Source: Microlunatus capsulatus (GTDB taxonomy: Bacteria; Actinomycetota; Actinomycetes; Propionibacteriales; Propionibacteriaceae). Taken from it: DNA of 64,000 nucleotides. Position 1 is the first letter of the stretch. Every line of letters begins with the position of its first letter. Location: assembly GCF_017876495.1 (NCBI RefSeq), contig NZ_JAGIOB010000001.1:4030001-4094000 (forward strand), given 5' to 3'. Positions 18,273-26,644 of the stretch are shown here, one piece after another. Below the pieces are notes generated by a model that was given only the letters and a program-made list of their open reading frames with translations, was not told the DNA's origin and ran no database searches. A program made the position numbers and the translations under genes.

Positions 18273-19433
18273 ATGAGCGACAGCCTGTCGCGGCAGGACC
18301 ACGCCGAGGACGGGCGGACCCGGGTGGCCGTCGTCTTCGGCGGCACCAGCAGCGAGCACGGCGTCTCGTGCCTGACCGCCGCCGGCGTCTCCGCCGCGCT
18401 GGACCCCGAGCGCTACGAGGTGCTCGGCATCGGCATCACCCGCAGCGGCCGCTGGGTCCTCGTCGACGACGCGACCCTGGCCGGCCTGCAGGTCGCCGAC
18501 GGCCGGCTGCCCGAGCTGGGCGAGGACGCCGCCGACGCCGTGCTGCTGCGCGAGGGCGCGGGCACGGAGCTGGCCCGGCGCGCCCAGGACGGCCCGGAGC
18601 GCTCCGCCCTGGCCGAGATGGGCCGGATCGACGTCGCGTTCGCCTTGCTGCACGGGCCGTTCGGCGAGGACGGCACCATCCAGGGGCTGTTCGAGATGAT
18701 GGGCACCCGCTACGTCGGCGCCGGGGTGCTGGCCAGCGCCGTCGGCATGGACAAGCAGGTCATGAAGCTCGTGCTGGCGGCCTCGGGCCTGCCCGTCGGC
18801 CCGTTCGTGTCCATCCCGCCCGCCCGCTGGGCCGCCGACCGCACCGCCTGCCTCGAAGCCGTCGCCGCGCTCGGGATGCCCGTCTTCGTCAAGCCCGCCC
18901 GGGGCGGCTCCAGCCTGGGCATCAGCCGCGTCGACCGGCCCGAGGACCTCGTCGCGGCCGTCGAGGAGGCCCAGCGCTTCGACCCGAAGGTCATCGTCGA
19001 GGAGGGCTTCGTCGGGGCCCGCGAGCTGGAGTGCGGCGTCCTCGCCGACCTCGACGGCGGCCCGCCCGCCGCCAGCCAGGTGGCCGAGATCCGGGTGCAG
19101 AGCGCCTCGGGCTTCTACGACTTCGAGGCCAAGTACCTCCCCGAGGAGCAGGTCGCCCTGGATGTGCCGGCCGACATCCCCGCCGAGCTCGCCGACCGGG
19201 TGCGGGCCGTCGCGCTGGCCACCTTCGACGCCATCGGCTGCGAGGGGCTGGCCCGCGTCGACGTCTTCGTCACCCGCGAGGGCCAGGTGGTGGTCAACGA
19301 GATCAACACCATGCCCGGGTTCACCCCGCACTCGATGTTCCCGCGGATGTGGGCGGCCAGCGGCGTGCCGTACCCCGAGCTCGTCGACCGGCTGGTCCAG
19401 CTGGCGCTCCGCCGCCCGCTCGGCCTGCGCTGA
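18273..19433 (+). CDS. ddl: D-alanine--D-alanine ligase
   Basis: The product has 386 residues. ATG 18273 was chosen over in-frame upstream codons that overlap the divergent gene. The ATP-grasp ligase blocks are VVFGGTSSEHGVSCLTAAGV, ALLHGPFGEDGTIQGLFEMM, MPVFVKPARGGSSLGISRV, VIVEEGFVGARELECGVL and VNEINTMPGFTPHSMFPRMW. It joins two D-Ala for peptidoglycan. The phenotype-setting omega-loop region (SASGFYDFEAKYL) contains the Tyr/Phe pattern of D-Ala ligases rather than D-Lac ligases. A -10-like TAGGGT lies about 45 bp upstream. Confidence 0.96.
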   Translation: MSDSLSRQDHAEDGRTRVAVVFGGTSSEHGVSCLTAAGVSAALDPERYEVLGIGITRSGRWVLVDDATLAGLQVADGRLPELGEDAADAVLLREGAGTELARRAQDGPERSALAEMGRIDVAFALLHGPFGEDGTIQGLFEMMGTRYVGAGVLASAVGMDKQVMKLVLAASGLPVGPFVSIPPARWAADRTACLEAVAALGMPVFVKPARGGSSLGISRVDRPEDLVAAVEEAQRFDPKVIVEEGFVGARELECGVLADLDGGPPAASQVAEIRVQSASGFYDFEAKYLPEEQVALDVPADIPAELADRVRAVALATFDAIGCEGLARVDVFVTREGQVVVNEINTMPGFTPHSMFPRMWAASGVPYPELVDRLVQLALRRPLGLR

Positions 19434-19437
19434 GCCC

Positions 19438-19923
19438 TCAGCTGCAGGGCTGCTCGAGGGGGTCGTGGGCCTCGACGGCGGCGGCCAGGTCCACCAGGAC
19501 GTCCACCTCGGGCGCGTAGTCCGGCGGCACGCCGACCTCGACGGGGACCGCGCGGCCGATCGTGGTGAACAGCGTGCCGCCGTCGGCCGGCTCGCGGAAC
19601 CAGCCGACCCCGTTGACCTCGACGCACTCGCTCGTCGGCGTCAGCCCCGGGGGCGCGGGCACCCCGCAGCGCAGCACGATCGCCGGGTCGCCCCACGCGC
19701 GGCTGAGGGCCCCGGGCTCGGTGGGCCGGGTCGTCGACTCCAGCACCTGGTCGGGGAGCGCGGCCAGCACGGCGTCGCAGGTCGCGCGGTCGGCGGGGTC
19801 GGGGCTGGGTTCGTCGACCCGGACGGCCCCGGCGCAGCCGGTGACGGCGAGCAGCAGGGCGGCGCCCAGCGGGACCACCGGGCGCACGGTGCGCGGCCGG
19901 TGGGGGAGGGGAGCCGGCCTCAC
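19438..19923 (-). CDS. DUF3515-type lipoprotein
   Basis: The product has 161 residues. GTG 19923 overlaps the stop of the upstream Lrp-like gene, so the two are translationally coupled. A signal peptide with hydrophobic core VVPLGAALLLAVTGC gives a lipobox with Cys30. The mature part has conserved cysteines (ATCDAVLAALP, VLRCGVP, SECVEVNGVGWF, EQPCS). This matches DUF3515, an actinomycete-only family typically found between ddl and thiL. Function unknown; an envelope role is inferred from lipidation. It is convergent with ddl with 4 bp between stops. Confidence 0.85.
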   Translation of the reverse strand: MRPAPLPHRPRTVRPVVPLGAALLLAVTGCAGAVRVDEPSPDPADRATCDAVLAALPDQVLESTTRPTEPGALSRAWGDPAIVLRCGVPAPPGLTPTSECVEVNGVGWFREPADGGTLFTTIGRAVPVEVGVPPDYAPEVDVLVDLAAAVEAHDPLEQPCS

Positions 19924-20156
19924 ATGTGGACGACGGGGCAGGTGACCGTCCGCGTGATGCCGGGGACGGCCTGCACCTTCGCCAGCACCAGCTGGCCCAG
20001 CGCGTCCACGCTGGCGGCCTCGGCCCGGACGATGACGTCGTAGGGACCGGTGACGTCCTCCGACAGCACGACGCCGTCGACGGCGCCGATCGCCGAGGCC
20101 ACCTCGCCGGCCCGGCCGACCGCGGTCTGGACCAGGATGTAGGCCTGCACGACCAT
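19920..20156 (-). CDS. Lrp/AsnC-type ligand-binding (RAM) single-domain protein
   Basis: The product has 78 residues, the size of stand-alone RAM domains without the DNA-binding helix-turn-helix. ATG 20156 is preceded by GAAGGGA. VQAYILVQTAVGRAGEVASA, GPYDVIVRAEAASVDALGQL and TVTCPVVHM follow the beta-alpha-beta-beta-alpha-beta pattern of the family. Stand-alone RAM proteins bind amino acids and can pair with full Lrp regulators. It heads the DUF3515 gene, and its promoter overlaps that of thiL back to back. Confidence 0.85.
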   Translation of the reverse strand: MVVQAYILVQTAVGRAGEVASAIGAVDGVVLSEDVTGPYDVIVRAEAASVDALGQLVLAKVQAVPGITRTVTCPVVHM

Positions 20157-20188
20157 GGGGGTTCCCTTCGTCGACGTCTCCGGGACGG

Positions 20189-20198
20189 ACGCTACCCT
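20189..20198. promoter_or_regulatory. Overlapping divergent -10 elements (Lrp-like gene and thiL)
   Basis: TAGCGT on the minus strand (20194-20189) and TACCCT on the plus strand (20193-20198) share two base pairs. RNA polymerase could hardly occupy both at once, so the two directions may be mutually exclusive. Confidence 0.45.
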
Positions 20199-20204
20199 CG
20201 CCGG

Positions 20205-20258
20205 ATGCGTCACCGTACCCCCTGCGTCCCCCGCGTCCCCGGCGCGGATCCGCGATGA
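20205..20258 (+). CDS. Possible 17-residue leader peptide coupled to thiL
   Basis: ATG 20205 lies 6 nt after the -10 TACCCT, the leaderless geometry seen repeatedly here. The frame encodes MRHRTPCVPRVPGADPR and ends with TGA 20256-20258. That TGA overlaps the thiL start as ATGA. thiL has no Shine-Dalgarno, so reinitiation from this peptide is a plausible way for it to be translated. No homology is recognised; it may equally be an untranslated leader. Confidence 0.4.
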   Translation: MRHRTPCVPRVPGADPR

Positions 20259-21241
20259 CGGAGGTCGCCGGGCTCCCCGGCACGGCCACCCTCGCCGAGA
20301 TCGGGGAGCGGGCCGTGATCGCCACCCTGACCGCCGACCTGCCGCCCGCCGCCGACGTGCTGGTGGGCCCCGGCGACGACGGCGCGGTGCTGGAGGTCGC
20401 AGGCCCGCTGGTCACCTCCCTCGACGTGCTGGTGCAGGACGTGCACTTCAAGCTCGGCTGGTCCGATCCCGCCGACATCGGCCGCAAGGCGGTCGCGGTC
20501 AACGTCGCCGATCTCGAGGCCATGGGCGCGCGGGCGACCGCCGTCGTCCTCGGCTTCTCCGCCCCGCCGCACCTGCAGCTGCGCTGGGTGCGCGAGCTGG
20601 CCGGCGGGCTGCGCGCCGAGTGCGCCGCCGCCGGGGTGAGCCTGGTCGGCGGTGACGTCACCCGCGCCCGCGACCTCACCCTCAGCGTCACCGTGCTGGG
20701 CGGCCTCGAGGGCCGGCCGCCGGTCCTGCGCAGCGGGGCCCGGGCCGGCGACGTCGTCGCCCTGCGCGGCCGGACGGGCTGGGCCGCCGCCGGGTTGGCC
20801 GTGCTGAGCCGCGGCTTCCGCTCCCCGCGCGCCGTCGTCGAGGCCCAGCGCGTCCCGCAGGTGCCCTACGGCCAAGGCGTCGTCGCCGCCCGCGCCGGGG
20901 CCACCGCCATGGTCGACGTCTCCGACGGCCTGCTGGCCGACCTCGGCCACGTGGCCCGGGCCTCCGGCGTCGTCGTCGACCTGCGCCAGGACGCCTTCGA
21001 GGTGCCCGAGCCCCTGCAGGCGGTCTCGGCGGCGACGGGGGCCGACCCCTACGACCTGCTGCTCACCGGCGGCGAGGACCACGCGCTGGCCGCGACGTTC
21101 CCGGCCGGTGCCGTCCCGGAGGGCTGGCGGGTGGTCGGGGAGGTGCGGGCGGCCGGTGAGGACGAGGGCGCCGGCGTCCTCGTCGACGGCCGCACCTGGG
21201 CCGCGACGGGCGGTTTCGACCACTTCGGCGGGGGCCGCTGA
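20255..21241 (+). CDS. thiL: Thiamine-monophosphate kinase
   Basis: The product has 328 residues. The ATP/Mg sites of the PurM-like fold are present: GPGDDGAVL near residue 38, TSLDVLVQDVHFKLGWSDP, DIGRKAVAVNVADLEAMGA, SLVGGDVTRARDL and MVDVSDGLLADLGHVARASG; LTGGEDHALAATF follows. It phosphorylates thiamine monophosphate to the cofactor diphosphate. The ATG overlaps the stop of the 17-codon upstream frame. I saw no TPP riboswitch in the short leader. Confidence 0.95.
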   Translation: MTEVAGLPGTATLAEIGERAVIATLTADLPPAADVLVGPGDDGAVLEVAGPLVTSLDVLVQDVHFKLGWSDPADIGRKAVAVNVADLEAMGARATAVVLGFSAPPHLQLRWVRELAGGLRAECAAAGVSLVGGDVTRARDLTLSVTVLGGLEGRPPVLRSGARAGDVVALRGRTGWAAAGLAVLSRGFRSPRAVVEAQRVPQVPYGQGVVAARAGATAMVDVSDGLLADLGHVARASGVVVDLRQDAFEVPEPLQAVSAATGADPYDLLLTGGEDHALAATFPAGAVPEGWRVVGEVRAAGEDEGAGVLVDGRTWAATGGFDHFGGGR

Positions 21242-21278
21242 CCGGCGTGTGAGCCCGCTCCGGCCGGAGCCGATCGCG

Positions 21279-21290
21279 TAGCCTGCCAGC
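21279..21290 (+). promoter_or_regulatory. Predicted -10 of leaderless ftsK promoter
   Basis: TAGCCT (21279-21284) is followed by 6 nt and then ATG 21291. No Shine-Dalgarno is present between them. Confidence 0.45.
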
Positions 21291-23969
21291 ATGGCGACCC
21301 GCGCGTCTTCCCCACCGCGGTCCCGTAGCACACCTGCTCCGAACGGATCAGGGACGCGACCGCGGTCGTCCGGAAGCAAGTCCAGCCCTGCCCCTCGGTC
21401 CTCGACCGCGACGCAGGCCCGTCCAGCCGCGCGCTCGGGGCGCTCGTCCGGTCCCGCTCCGCGCGGGCGCGGGTCGAGTGCCGCCCGGCCCCGCGGCAAG
21501 GCGGCACCGCCGCCGCGCCGGTCCTTCGCCGAGCAGGTGGCGCGCGGGCTCGGCGCCCTGTGGCTCGGGCTGGCGCACGCCCTCGGCGCGGGCGCCCGCC
21601 GGATCGGCACCAGCGCCCGCGACATGGACCCCGCGCTCCGCCGCGACGGCGCCGGGCTGTTCCTGGTCGCCGCGGCCGTCGTCGTCGCCGCCGAGTTCTG
21701 GTGGGGGCTGCCCGACCCGGTCGGCCACGTCGTCCACGTGGGCGTCGCCGGCGTCGTCGGCACCCTGGGCTACACCGCCCCGATCCTGCTGGCCCTGATG
21801 GCCTGGCGCACGCTGCGCCACCCCGACCGCAACGGACCGGGCGGCCGGCAGGCCGTCGGCTGGAGCGCCCTCCTGCTGGGGCTCCTGGGACTGGTCAACA
21901 TCGCCCACGGGCTGCCGCGGACCGACGCCCCGGAGCTGCTGCGCGAGGCCGGCGGCATCGTCGGCTACATCTCCTCCAGCCTGCTCAGCGACCTGCTGAG
22001 CGTGTACGTCGCCGTCCCGCTGCTGGCGCTGCTGACCCTGTTCGGGGTGCTCGTCGTGGTCGGCATCCCCCTGCACGAGATCCCCGAGCGGGCCCGGTCC
22101 GCGCGCGCGGCGCTCTCGCGTCCCCCGTCGGTCATCGAGGGCGAGGTCGTCGAGGACCCGGAGTACGGCGTCGACGAGGCCTACGACACCCCCGTGGTGA
22201 CCGAGAAGAAGGGCCGGCGTCGCCGCGCCCTGCCGGCCGCTGCCGAGCCCGAGCCGTTCGACGACGAGCGCGAGCCCGACGACGTCCACGACCACGCCGG
22301 CGCCACCGCGCTGGACCCCGACGCGCCCTTCGGGGGTGACGACACGGGCGACGACGAGCCGACCCGCGCCGTCCGCCGACCGGTCACCGCCGGCCTGCCG
22401 CCCGGGGTCACCGTGCACGGCGAGGACGACGAGAAGCCCGGCCTGGAGCCGCCGCCGCACACGCCGATCCCGCAGCGGGTCGAGCAGCTGCAGCTCTCGG
22501 GCGACGTGCAGTACATGCTCCCGGACTCCGAGGCCCTCAAGCAGGGCAGCGTGCACAAGGCGCGCACCGAGGCCTCCGACGCCGTCGTGCACCGGCTGAC
22601 CGAGGTGCTGCGGCAGTTCGAGATCGACGCCCAGGTCACCGGCTACTCGCGCGGCCCGACGGTCACCCGCTACGAGGTCGAGCTGGGCCCGGCGGTCAAG
22701 GTCGAGAAGGTCACCGCGCTGAGCAAGAACATCGCCTACGCGGTGGCCAGCGCGGACGTCCGGATCCTGTCGCCGATCCCCGGCAAGTCCGCCATCGGCA
22801 TCGAGATCCCCAACACCGACAAGGAGGTCGTCTCCCTGGGCGACGTCCTCCGCTCGGGCACGGCGCGCAACGACCACCACCCGATGACGGTGGGGCTGGG
22901 CAAGGACGTCGAGGGCGGGTTCGTCGTGGCCAACCTGGCCAAGACCCCGCACCTGCTGGTGGCCGGCGCCACCGGCTCGGGCAAGTCGAGCTTCGTGAAC
23001 TCCATGATCACCTCGATCCTCATGCGGGCCACGCCGGACGAGGTCCGGATGCTGATGGTCGACCCCAAGCGGGTCGAGCTGACGGCCTACGAGGGCGTGC
23101 CGCACCTGGTGACGCCGATCATCACCAACGCCAAGAAGGCGGCGGAGGCCCTGCAGTGGGTCGTGCGCGAGATGGACATGCGCTACGACGACCTGGCCGC
23201 GTTCAACTTCCGCCACATCGACGACTTCAACAAGGCCGTCCGGGCCGGCAGCGTCAAGCCGCTGGACGGCTCCGAGCGGGTGCTCGCGCCCTACCCGTAC
23301 CTGCTGGTGATCATCGACGAGCTCGCCGACCTCATGATGGTCGCGCCGCGCGACGTCGAGGACTCGATCGTCCGGATCACCCAGCTGGCCCGGGCCGCCG
23401 GCATCCACCTGGTGCTGGCCACGCAGCGGCCGAGCACCGACGTCGTCACCGGGCTGATCAAGGCCAACGTGCCCAGCCGGCTGGCGTTCTCGACGTCGTC
23501 GATGACCGACTCCCGCGTCATCCTCGACCAGCCGGGCGCGGAGAAGCTGGTCGGGCAGGGCGACGGGCTCTTCCTGCCGATGGGCTCGTCCAAGCCCATC
23601 CGCATCCAGGGCGCCTGGGTGACCGAGAACGAGGTCCGCCAGGTCGTCGCCCACGTCACCGAGCAGCTGAAGCCGACCTACCGGGAGGACGTCACCGCTC
23701 CCGCGGAGGCCAGCACCAAGGTGGCCGAGGACATCGGCGACGACCTCGACCTCGTGGTCCAGGCGGCCGAGCTGGTGGTCAACCTCCAGCTGGGGTCGAC
23801 GTCGATGCTGCAGCGCAAGCTGCGTGTCGGCTTCGCCAAGGCCGGCCGGCTGATGGACATCATGGAGACCCGCGGCGTCGTCGGTCCCTCGGAGGGCTCC
23901 AAGCCCCGCGAGGTGCTGGTCAAGCCCGACGAGCTCGACGTCGTGCTGGACAACCTGCGGCTGGGCTGA
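21291..23969 (+). CDS. ftsK: DNA translocase FtsK/SpoIIIE
   Basis: The product has 892 residues. Residues 1-75 are basic and Ser/Pro-rich. Membrane segments lie around 120-270 ([58 protein letters not shown]). An acidic linker runs to ~390. The alpha-beta motor has Walker A GATGSGKS at 559-566, Walker [14 protein letters not shown] and the [20 protein letters not shown] segment. The C-terminal gamma domain ([20 protein letters not shown]) reads KOPS-type polar sequences. It pumps chromosome ends through the closing septum and activates XerCD. All parts are present and intact. Confidence 0.97.
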   Translation: MATRASSPPRSRSTPAPNGSGTRPRSSGSKSSPAPRSSTATQARPAARSGRSSGPAPRGRGSSAARPRGKAAPPPRRSFAEQVARGLGALWLGLAHALGAGARRIGTSARDMDPALRRDGAGLFLVAAAVVVAAEFWWGLPDPVGHVVHVGVAGVVGTLGYTAPILLALMAWRTLRHPDRNGPGGRQAVGWSALLLGLLGLVNIAHGLPRTDAPELLREAGGIVGYISSSLLSDLLSVYVAVPLLALLTLFGVLVVVGIPLHEIPERARSARAALSRPPSVIEGEVVEDPEYGVDEAYDTPVVTEKKGRRRRALPAAAEPEPFDDEREPDDVHDHAGATALDPDAPFGGDDTGDDEPTRAVRRPVTAGLPPGVTVHGEDDEKPGLEPPPHTPIPQRVEQLQLSGDVQYMLPDSEALKQGSVHKARTEASDAVVHRLTEVLRQFEIDAQVTGYSRGPTVTRYEVELGPAVKVEKVTALSKNIAYAVASADVRILSPIPGKSAIGIEIPNTDKEVVSLGDVLRSGTARNDHHPMTVGLGKDVEGGFVVANLAKTPHLLVAGATGSGKSSFVNSMITSILMRATPDEVRMLMVDPKRVELTAYEGVPHLVTPIITNAKKAAEALQWVVREMDMRYDDLAAFNFRHIDDFNKAVRAGSVKPLDGSERVLAPYPYLLVIIDELADLMMVAPRDVEDSIVRITQLARAAGIHLVLATQRPSTDVVTGLIKANVPSRLAFSTSSMTDSRVILDQPGAEKLVGQGDGLFLPMGSSKPIRIQGAWVTENEVRQVVAHVTEQLKPTYREDVTAPAEASTKVAEDIGDDLDLVVQAAELVVNLQLGSTSMLQRKLRVGFAKAGRLMDIMETRGVVGPSEGSKPREVLVKPDELDVVLDNLRLG

Positions 23970-24002
23970 GCCGACCACCGCTGCCCGAGCTGACCACCGC
24001 TG

Positions 24003-24037
24003 CCTGAGCCCGTCGAAGGCCCTTCGACAGGCTCAGG
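24003..24037. repeat. Dispersed palindromic repeat, copy 2
   Basis: Arms 24003-24019 and 24021-24037 (CCTGAGCCCGTCGAAGG / CCTTCGACAGGCTCAGG) differ by one base from perfect complementarity. A half-unit AGTCAGGCTCAGGGCGCGG follows. It matches the element at 238-272 and lies between the ends of convergent ftsK and the helicase gene, where it could also terminate both. Confidence 0.8.
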
Positions 24038-24076
24038 GCGCGGGAGTCAGGCTCAGGGCGCGGTGGTGGGCGGGGC

Positions 24077-26611
24077 TCACCAGCCGCCGAGCTGCCCGAC
24101 CTCGGTGACCCGCACGACGGCGGTGCCCTCGGCGTCGCTGGCGGCGAGGTCGACCTCGGCGGTGAGGCCCCAGTCGTGGTCGCCCTCGGGGTCGTCGAGG
24201 ATCTGCCGGACCACCCAGCGGCCGGGCTCCTCGGTGACCAGCAGCAGGCCGGGACCGCGGGCGGCGGCACCGGTCTGCACGCTCGTGTGCTCGGCGAAGT
24301 ACGGCTCGAGCGCCTCCTGCCACCGCTCCGCCGGGAACGACTCGTCGAGCTCGCCCAGCGCCCACCAGTTCCGGCGCGCGACCAGCTCGACGCGGCGGAA
24401 CAGGGCGTTGCGGACCAGCACCCGGAAGGCGCGGACGTTGGCCGTCACCGGCGGGGCCGCGCGGTCGACGGCGACCACCGACTGCACCTCGGCGGTGGGG
24501 CTGCGCAGCGACTCCCACTCCTCCAGCAGGCTGGAGTCGACCTGGCGGACCAGCTCGCCGAGCCAGGCGATGAGGTCGGCGACGGCGTCGGTCCGGGCCT
24601 CCTCGGGCACCGTCTGCCGCAGCGCCTTGAAGGCGTCGGCCAGGTAGCGCAGCACGATCCCCTCGGCGCGGGCCAGGCCGTAGAAGCTGACGTACTCGGT
24701 GAAGGTCATCGAGCGCTCGTAGAGGTCGCGGGCCACCGACTTCGGCGACGGCTCGGTGTCGAGCACCCAGGGATGGCTCTGCCCGAAGGCGGTGTAGGCG
24801 ACGCGCAGCAGCTCCGCCAGCGGCTGGGCGTAGGTGACGTCCTCCAGCAGGACCATCCGCTCCTCGTACTCGAGACCGTCGGACTTCATCTCCGCCACCG
24901 CCTCGCCGCGCGCCTTGGAGCGCTGCGCGGTGAGCACCGGGCGGGGGTCGTCGAGGGTCGCCTCGAGCACCGAGAGCACGTCGAGGGCGTAGTCGTCGGA
25001 GTCGCGGTCCAGCAGGTCCAGGCAGGCCAGCGCGAAGGGGGACAGCGGCTGGTTGAGCGCGAAGTCCTGCTGCAGGTCGACGGTCAGCCGCGCCGTCCGG
25101 CCCTGCGCGTCCGGGGTGGGCAGCTGCTCGACGACGCCGGACTCCAGCAGCCCGCGGTAGATCTGCACGGCGCGGTGGACGTGGCGCCGGTTGCGCACCG
25201 GCGCCTCGTCGTTGTCGGTCAGCAGGTGCCGCATGGAGGCGTAGCAGTCGCCGGGCCGGTTGATGACGTTCAGCAGCATCGCGTGGCTGACCTTGAACGA
25301 GGACTCCAGCGGCTCCGGCTCGGCCTCGACCAGCCGCTCGAAGGTGGGCAGGCCGTAGCCGACCGTCCCCTCCGGCGGCTTCTTGCGCACCACCTTGCGG
25401 CGCTTCTTCGGGTCGTCGCCGGCCTTGGCCAGCGCCTTCTCGTTGGCCACCACGTGGTCGGGGGCCTGGACGACGACGGTGCCGGACGCGTCGTAGCCCG
25501 CCCGGCCCGCCCGGCCGCCGATCTGGTGGAACTCGCGCGCCGTCAGCAGCCTCGGCTTCACCCCGTCGTACTTGCTCAGCGAGGTGAGCAGCACCGTCCG
25601 GATCGGCACGTTGATGCCGACGCCCAGGGTGTCGGTGCCGCAGATGATCTTGAGCAGGCCCGCCTGGGCCAGCAGCTCCACGAGCCGGCGGTACTTGGGC
25701 AGCATCCCGGCGTGGTGGACGCCGATCCCGTTGCGGACCAGCCGGGACAGCGTCTTGCCGAAGCCGGCGGCGAAGCGGAAGCCGCCGATGAGGTCGGCGA
25801 TCTGGTCCTTCTCCTCGCGGGTGGTCACCTTGAGGCTGTTGAGGGCCTGGGCCTGCTCGATGGCCGCGGCGCGGCTGAAGTGCACGACGTAGACGGGCGC
25901 CTGGTGGGTGGCGAGGCGCTCCTCGATGGTCTCCAGCAGCGTGCTCGTCACGTACTCGTGCTGCAGCGGGACCGGCCGCTCGGCGGAGGCGACGACGGCG
26001 GTGGGCCGACCGGTCCGGCGGGTGAGGTCGGCCTGGAAGCGGGCGACGTCGCCGAGGGTGGCCGACATCAGCAGGAACTGCGCGCGCGGCAGCTCCAGCA
26101 GCGGCACCTGCCAGGCCCAGCCGCGCTCGGGGTCGGCGTAGTAGTGGAACTCGTCCATCACGACGGTGGTGACGGAGGAGTCGGCGCCCTCGCGCAGCGC
26201 GAGGTTGGCCAGGATCTCCGCGGTGCAGCAGATGATCGGCGCGGAGGCGTTGACGCTGGCGTCGCCGGTCATCATCCCGACCCGGTCGACCCCGAACACC
26301 TCGACGGCGGCGAAGAACTTCTCCGAGACCAGCGCCTTGATGGGCGCGGTGTAGAACACCCGGCCGGTCGGGTCGCCGTCGCCCTCCCGGTGAGCCAGCG
26401 CGGCGAACTGCGCGGCGGTGGCGACCAGGCTCTTCCCGGAGCCGGTCGGGGTGGAGAGGATGACGTTGGCCCCCGAGACCAGCTCGATGACGGCCTCGGT
26501 CTGCGTGGGGTAGAGCTCGAGGCCCCGGTCGGCGGCCCAGCCGCTGAAGGTCTCGAACAGGGCGTCGGGGCCGGGGTCGGCGGGGACGAGGTCACTCAGC
26601 AGGGGCGGCAT
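24077..26611 (-). CDS. DEAD/DEAH-box superfamily II helicase with DUF3516
   Basis: The product has 844 residues. Motif I is STPTGSGKS (near residue 57), the DEAD-type box is VVMDEFHYYADPERGW, motif III is LMSATL, and motif VI is HQIGGRAGRAGYD. VGINVPIRTVLLTSLSKYDG resembles Ski2/HelY-like helicases. The C-terminal ~380 residues match the DUF3516 region found with such helicases in actinomycetes. It probably unwinds RNA or structured nucleic acid; the biological role is not established. Length is typical. It is convergent with ftsK across the palindromic repeat. Confidence 0.9.
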   Translation of the reverse strand: MPPLLSDLVPADPGPDALFETFSGWAADRGLELYPTQTEAVIELVSGANVILSTPTGSGKSLVATAAQFAALAHREGDGDPTGRVFYTAPIKALVSEKFFAAVEVFGVDRVGMMTGDASVNASAPIICCTAEILANLALREGADSSVTTVVMDEFHYYADPERGWAWQVPLLELPRAQFLLMSATLGDVARFQADLTRRTGRPTAVVASAERPVPLQHEYVTSTLLETIEERLATHQAPVYVVHFSRAAAIEQAQALNSLKVTTREEKDQIADLIGGFRFAAGFGKTLSRLVRNGIGVHHAGMLPKYRRLVELLAQAGLLKIICGTDTLGVGINVPIRTVLLTSLSKYDGVKPRLLTAREFHQIGGRAGRAGYDASGTVVVQAPDHVVANEKALAKAGDDPKKRRKVVRKKPPEGTVGYGLPTFERLVEAEPEPLESSFKVSHAMLLNVINRPGDCYASMRHLLTDNDEAPVRNRRHVHRAVQIYRGLLESGVVEQLPTPDAQGRTARLTVDLQQDFALNQPLSPFALACLDLLDRDSDDYALDVLSVLEATLDDPRPVLTAQRSKARGEAVAEMKSDGLEYEERMVLLEDVTYAQPLAELLRVAYTAFGQSHPWVLDTEPSPKSVARDLYERSMTFTEYVSFYGLARAEGIVLRYLADAFKALRQTVPEEARTDAVADLIAWLGELVRQVDSSLLEEWESLRSPTAEVQSVVAVDRAAPPVTANVRAFRVLVRNALFRRVELVARRNWWALGELDESFPAERWQEALEPYFAEHTSVQTGAAARGPGLLLVTEEPGRWVVRQILDDPEGDHDWGLTAEVDLAASDAEGTAVVRVTEVGQLGGW

Positions 26612-26644
26612 GGCCCCCCGATCCTCCCACCCGCCGGCCCGCGG

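Noticed and set aside
19920-20213. An earlier start (20213) for the Lrp-like protein, giving 97 residues.
   Set aside because: It would overlap both divergent -10 elements; ATG 20156 has GAAGGGA upstream and gives the standard single-domain length.
20157-20254. A TPP riboswitch before thiL.
   Set aside because: The leader is under 60 nt and lacks the CTGAGA and conserved THI-box stems.
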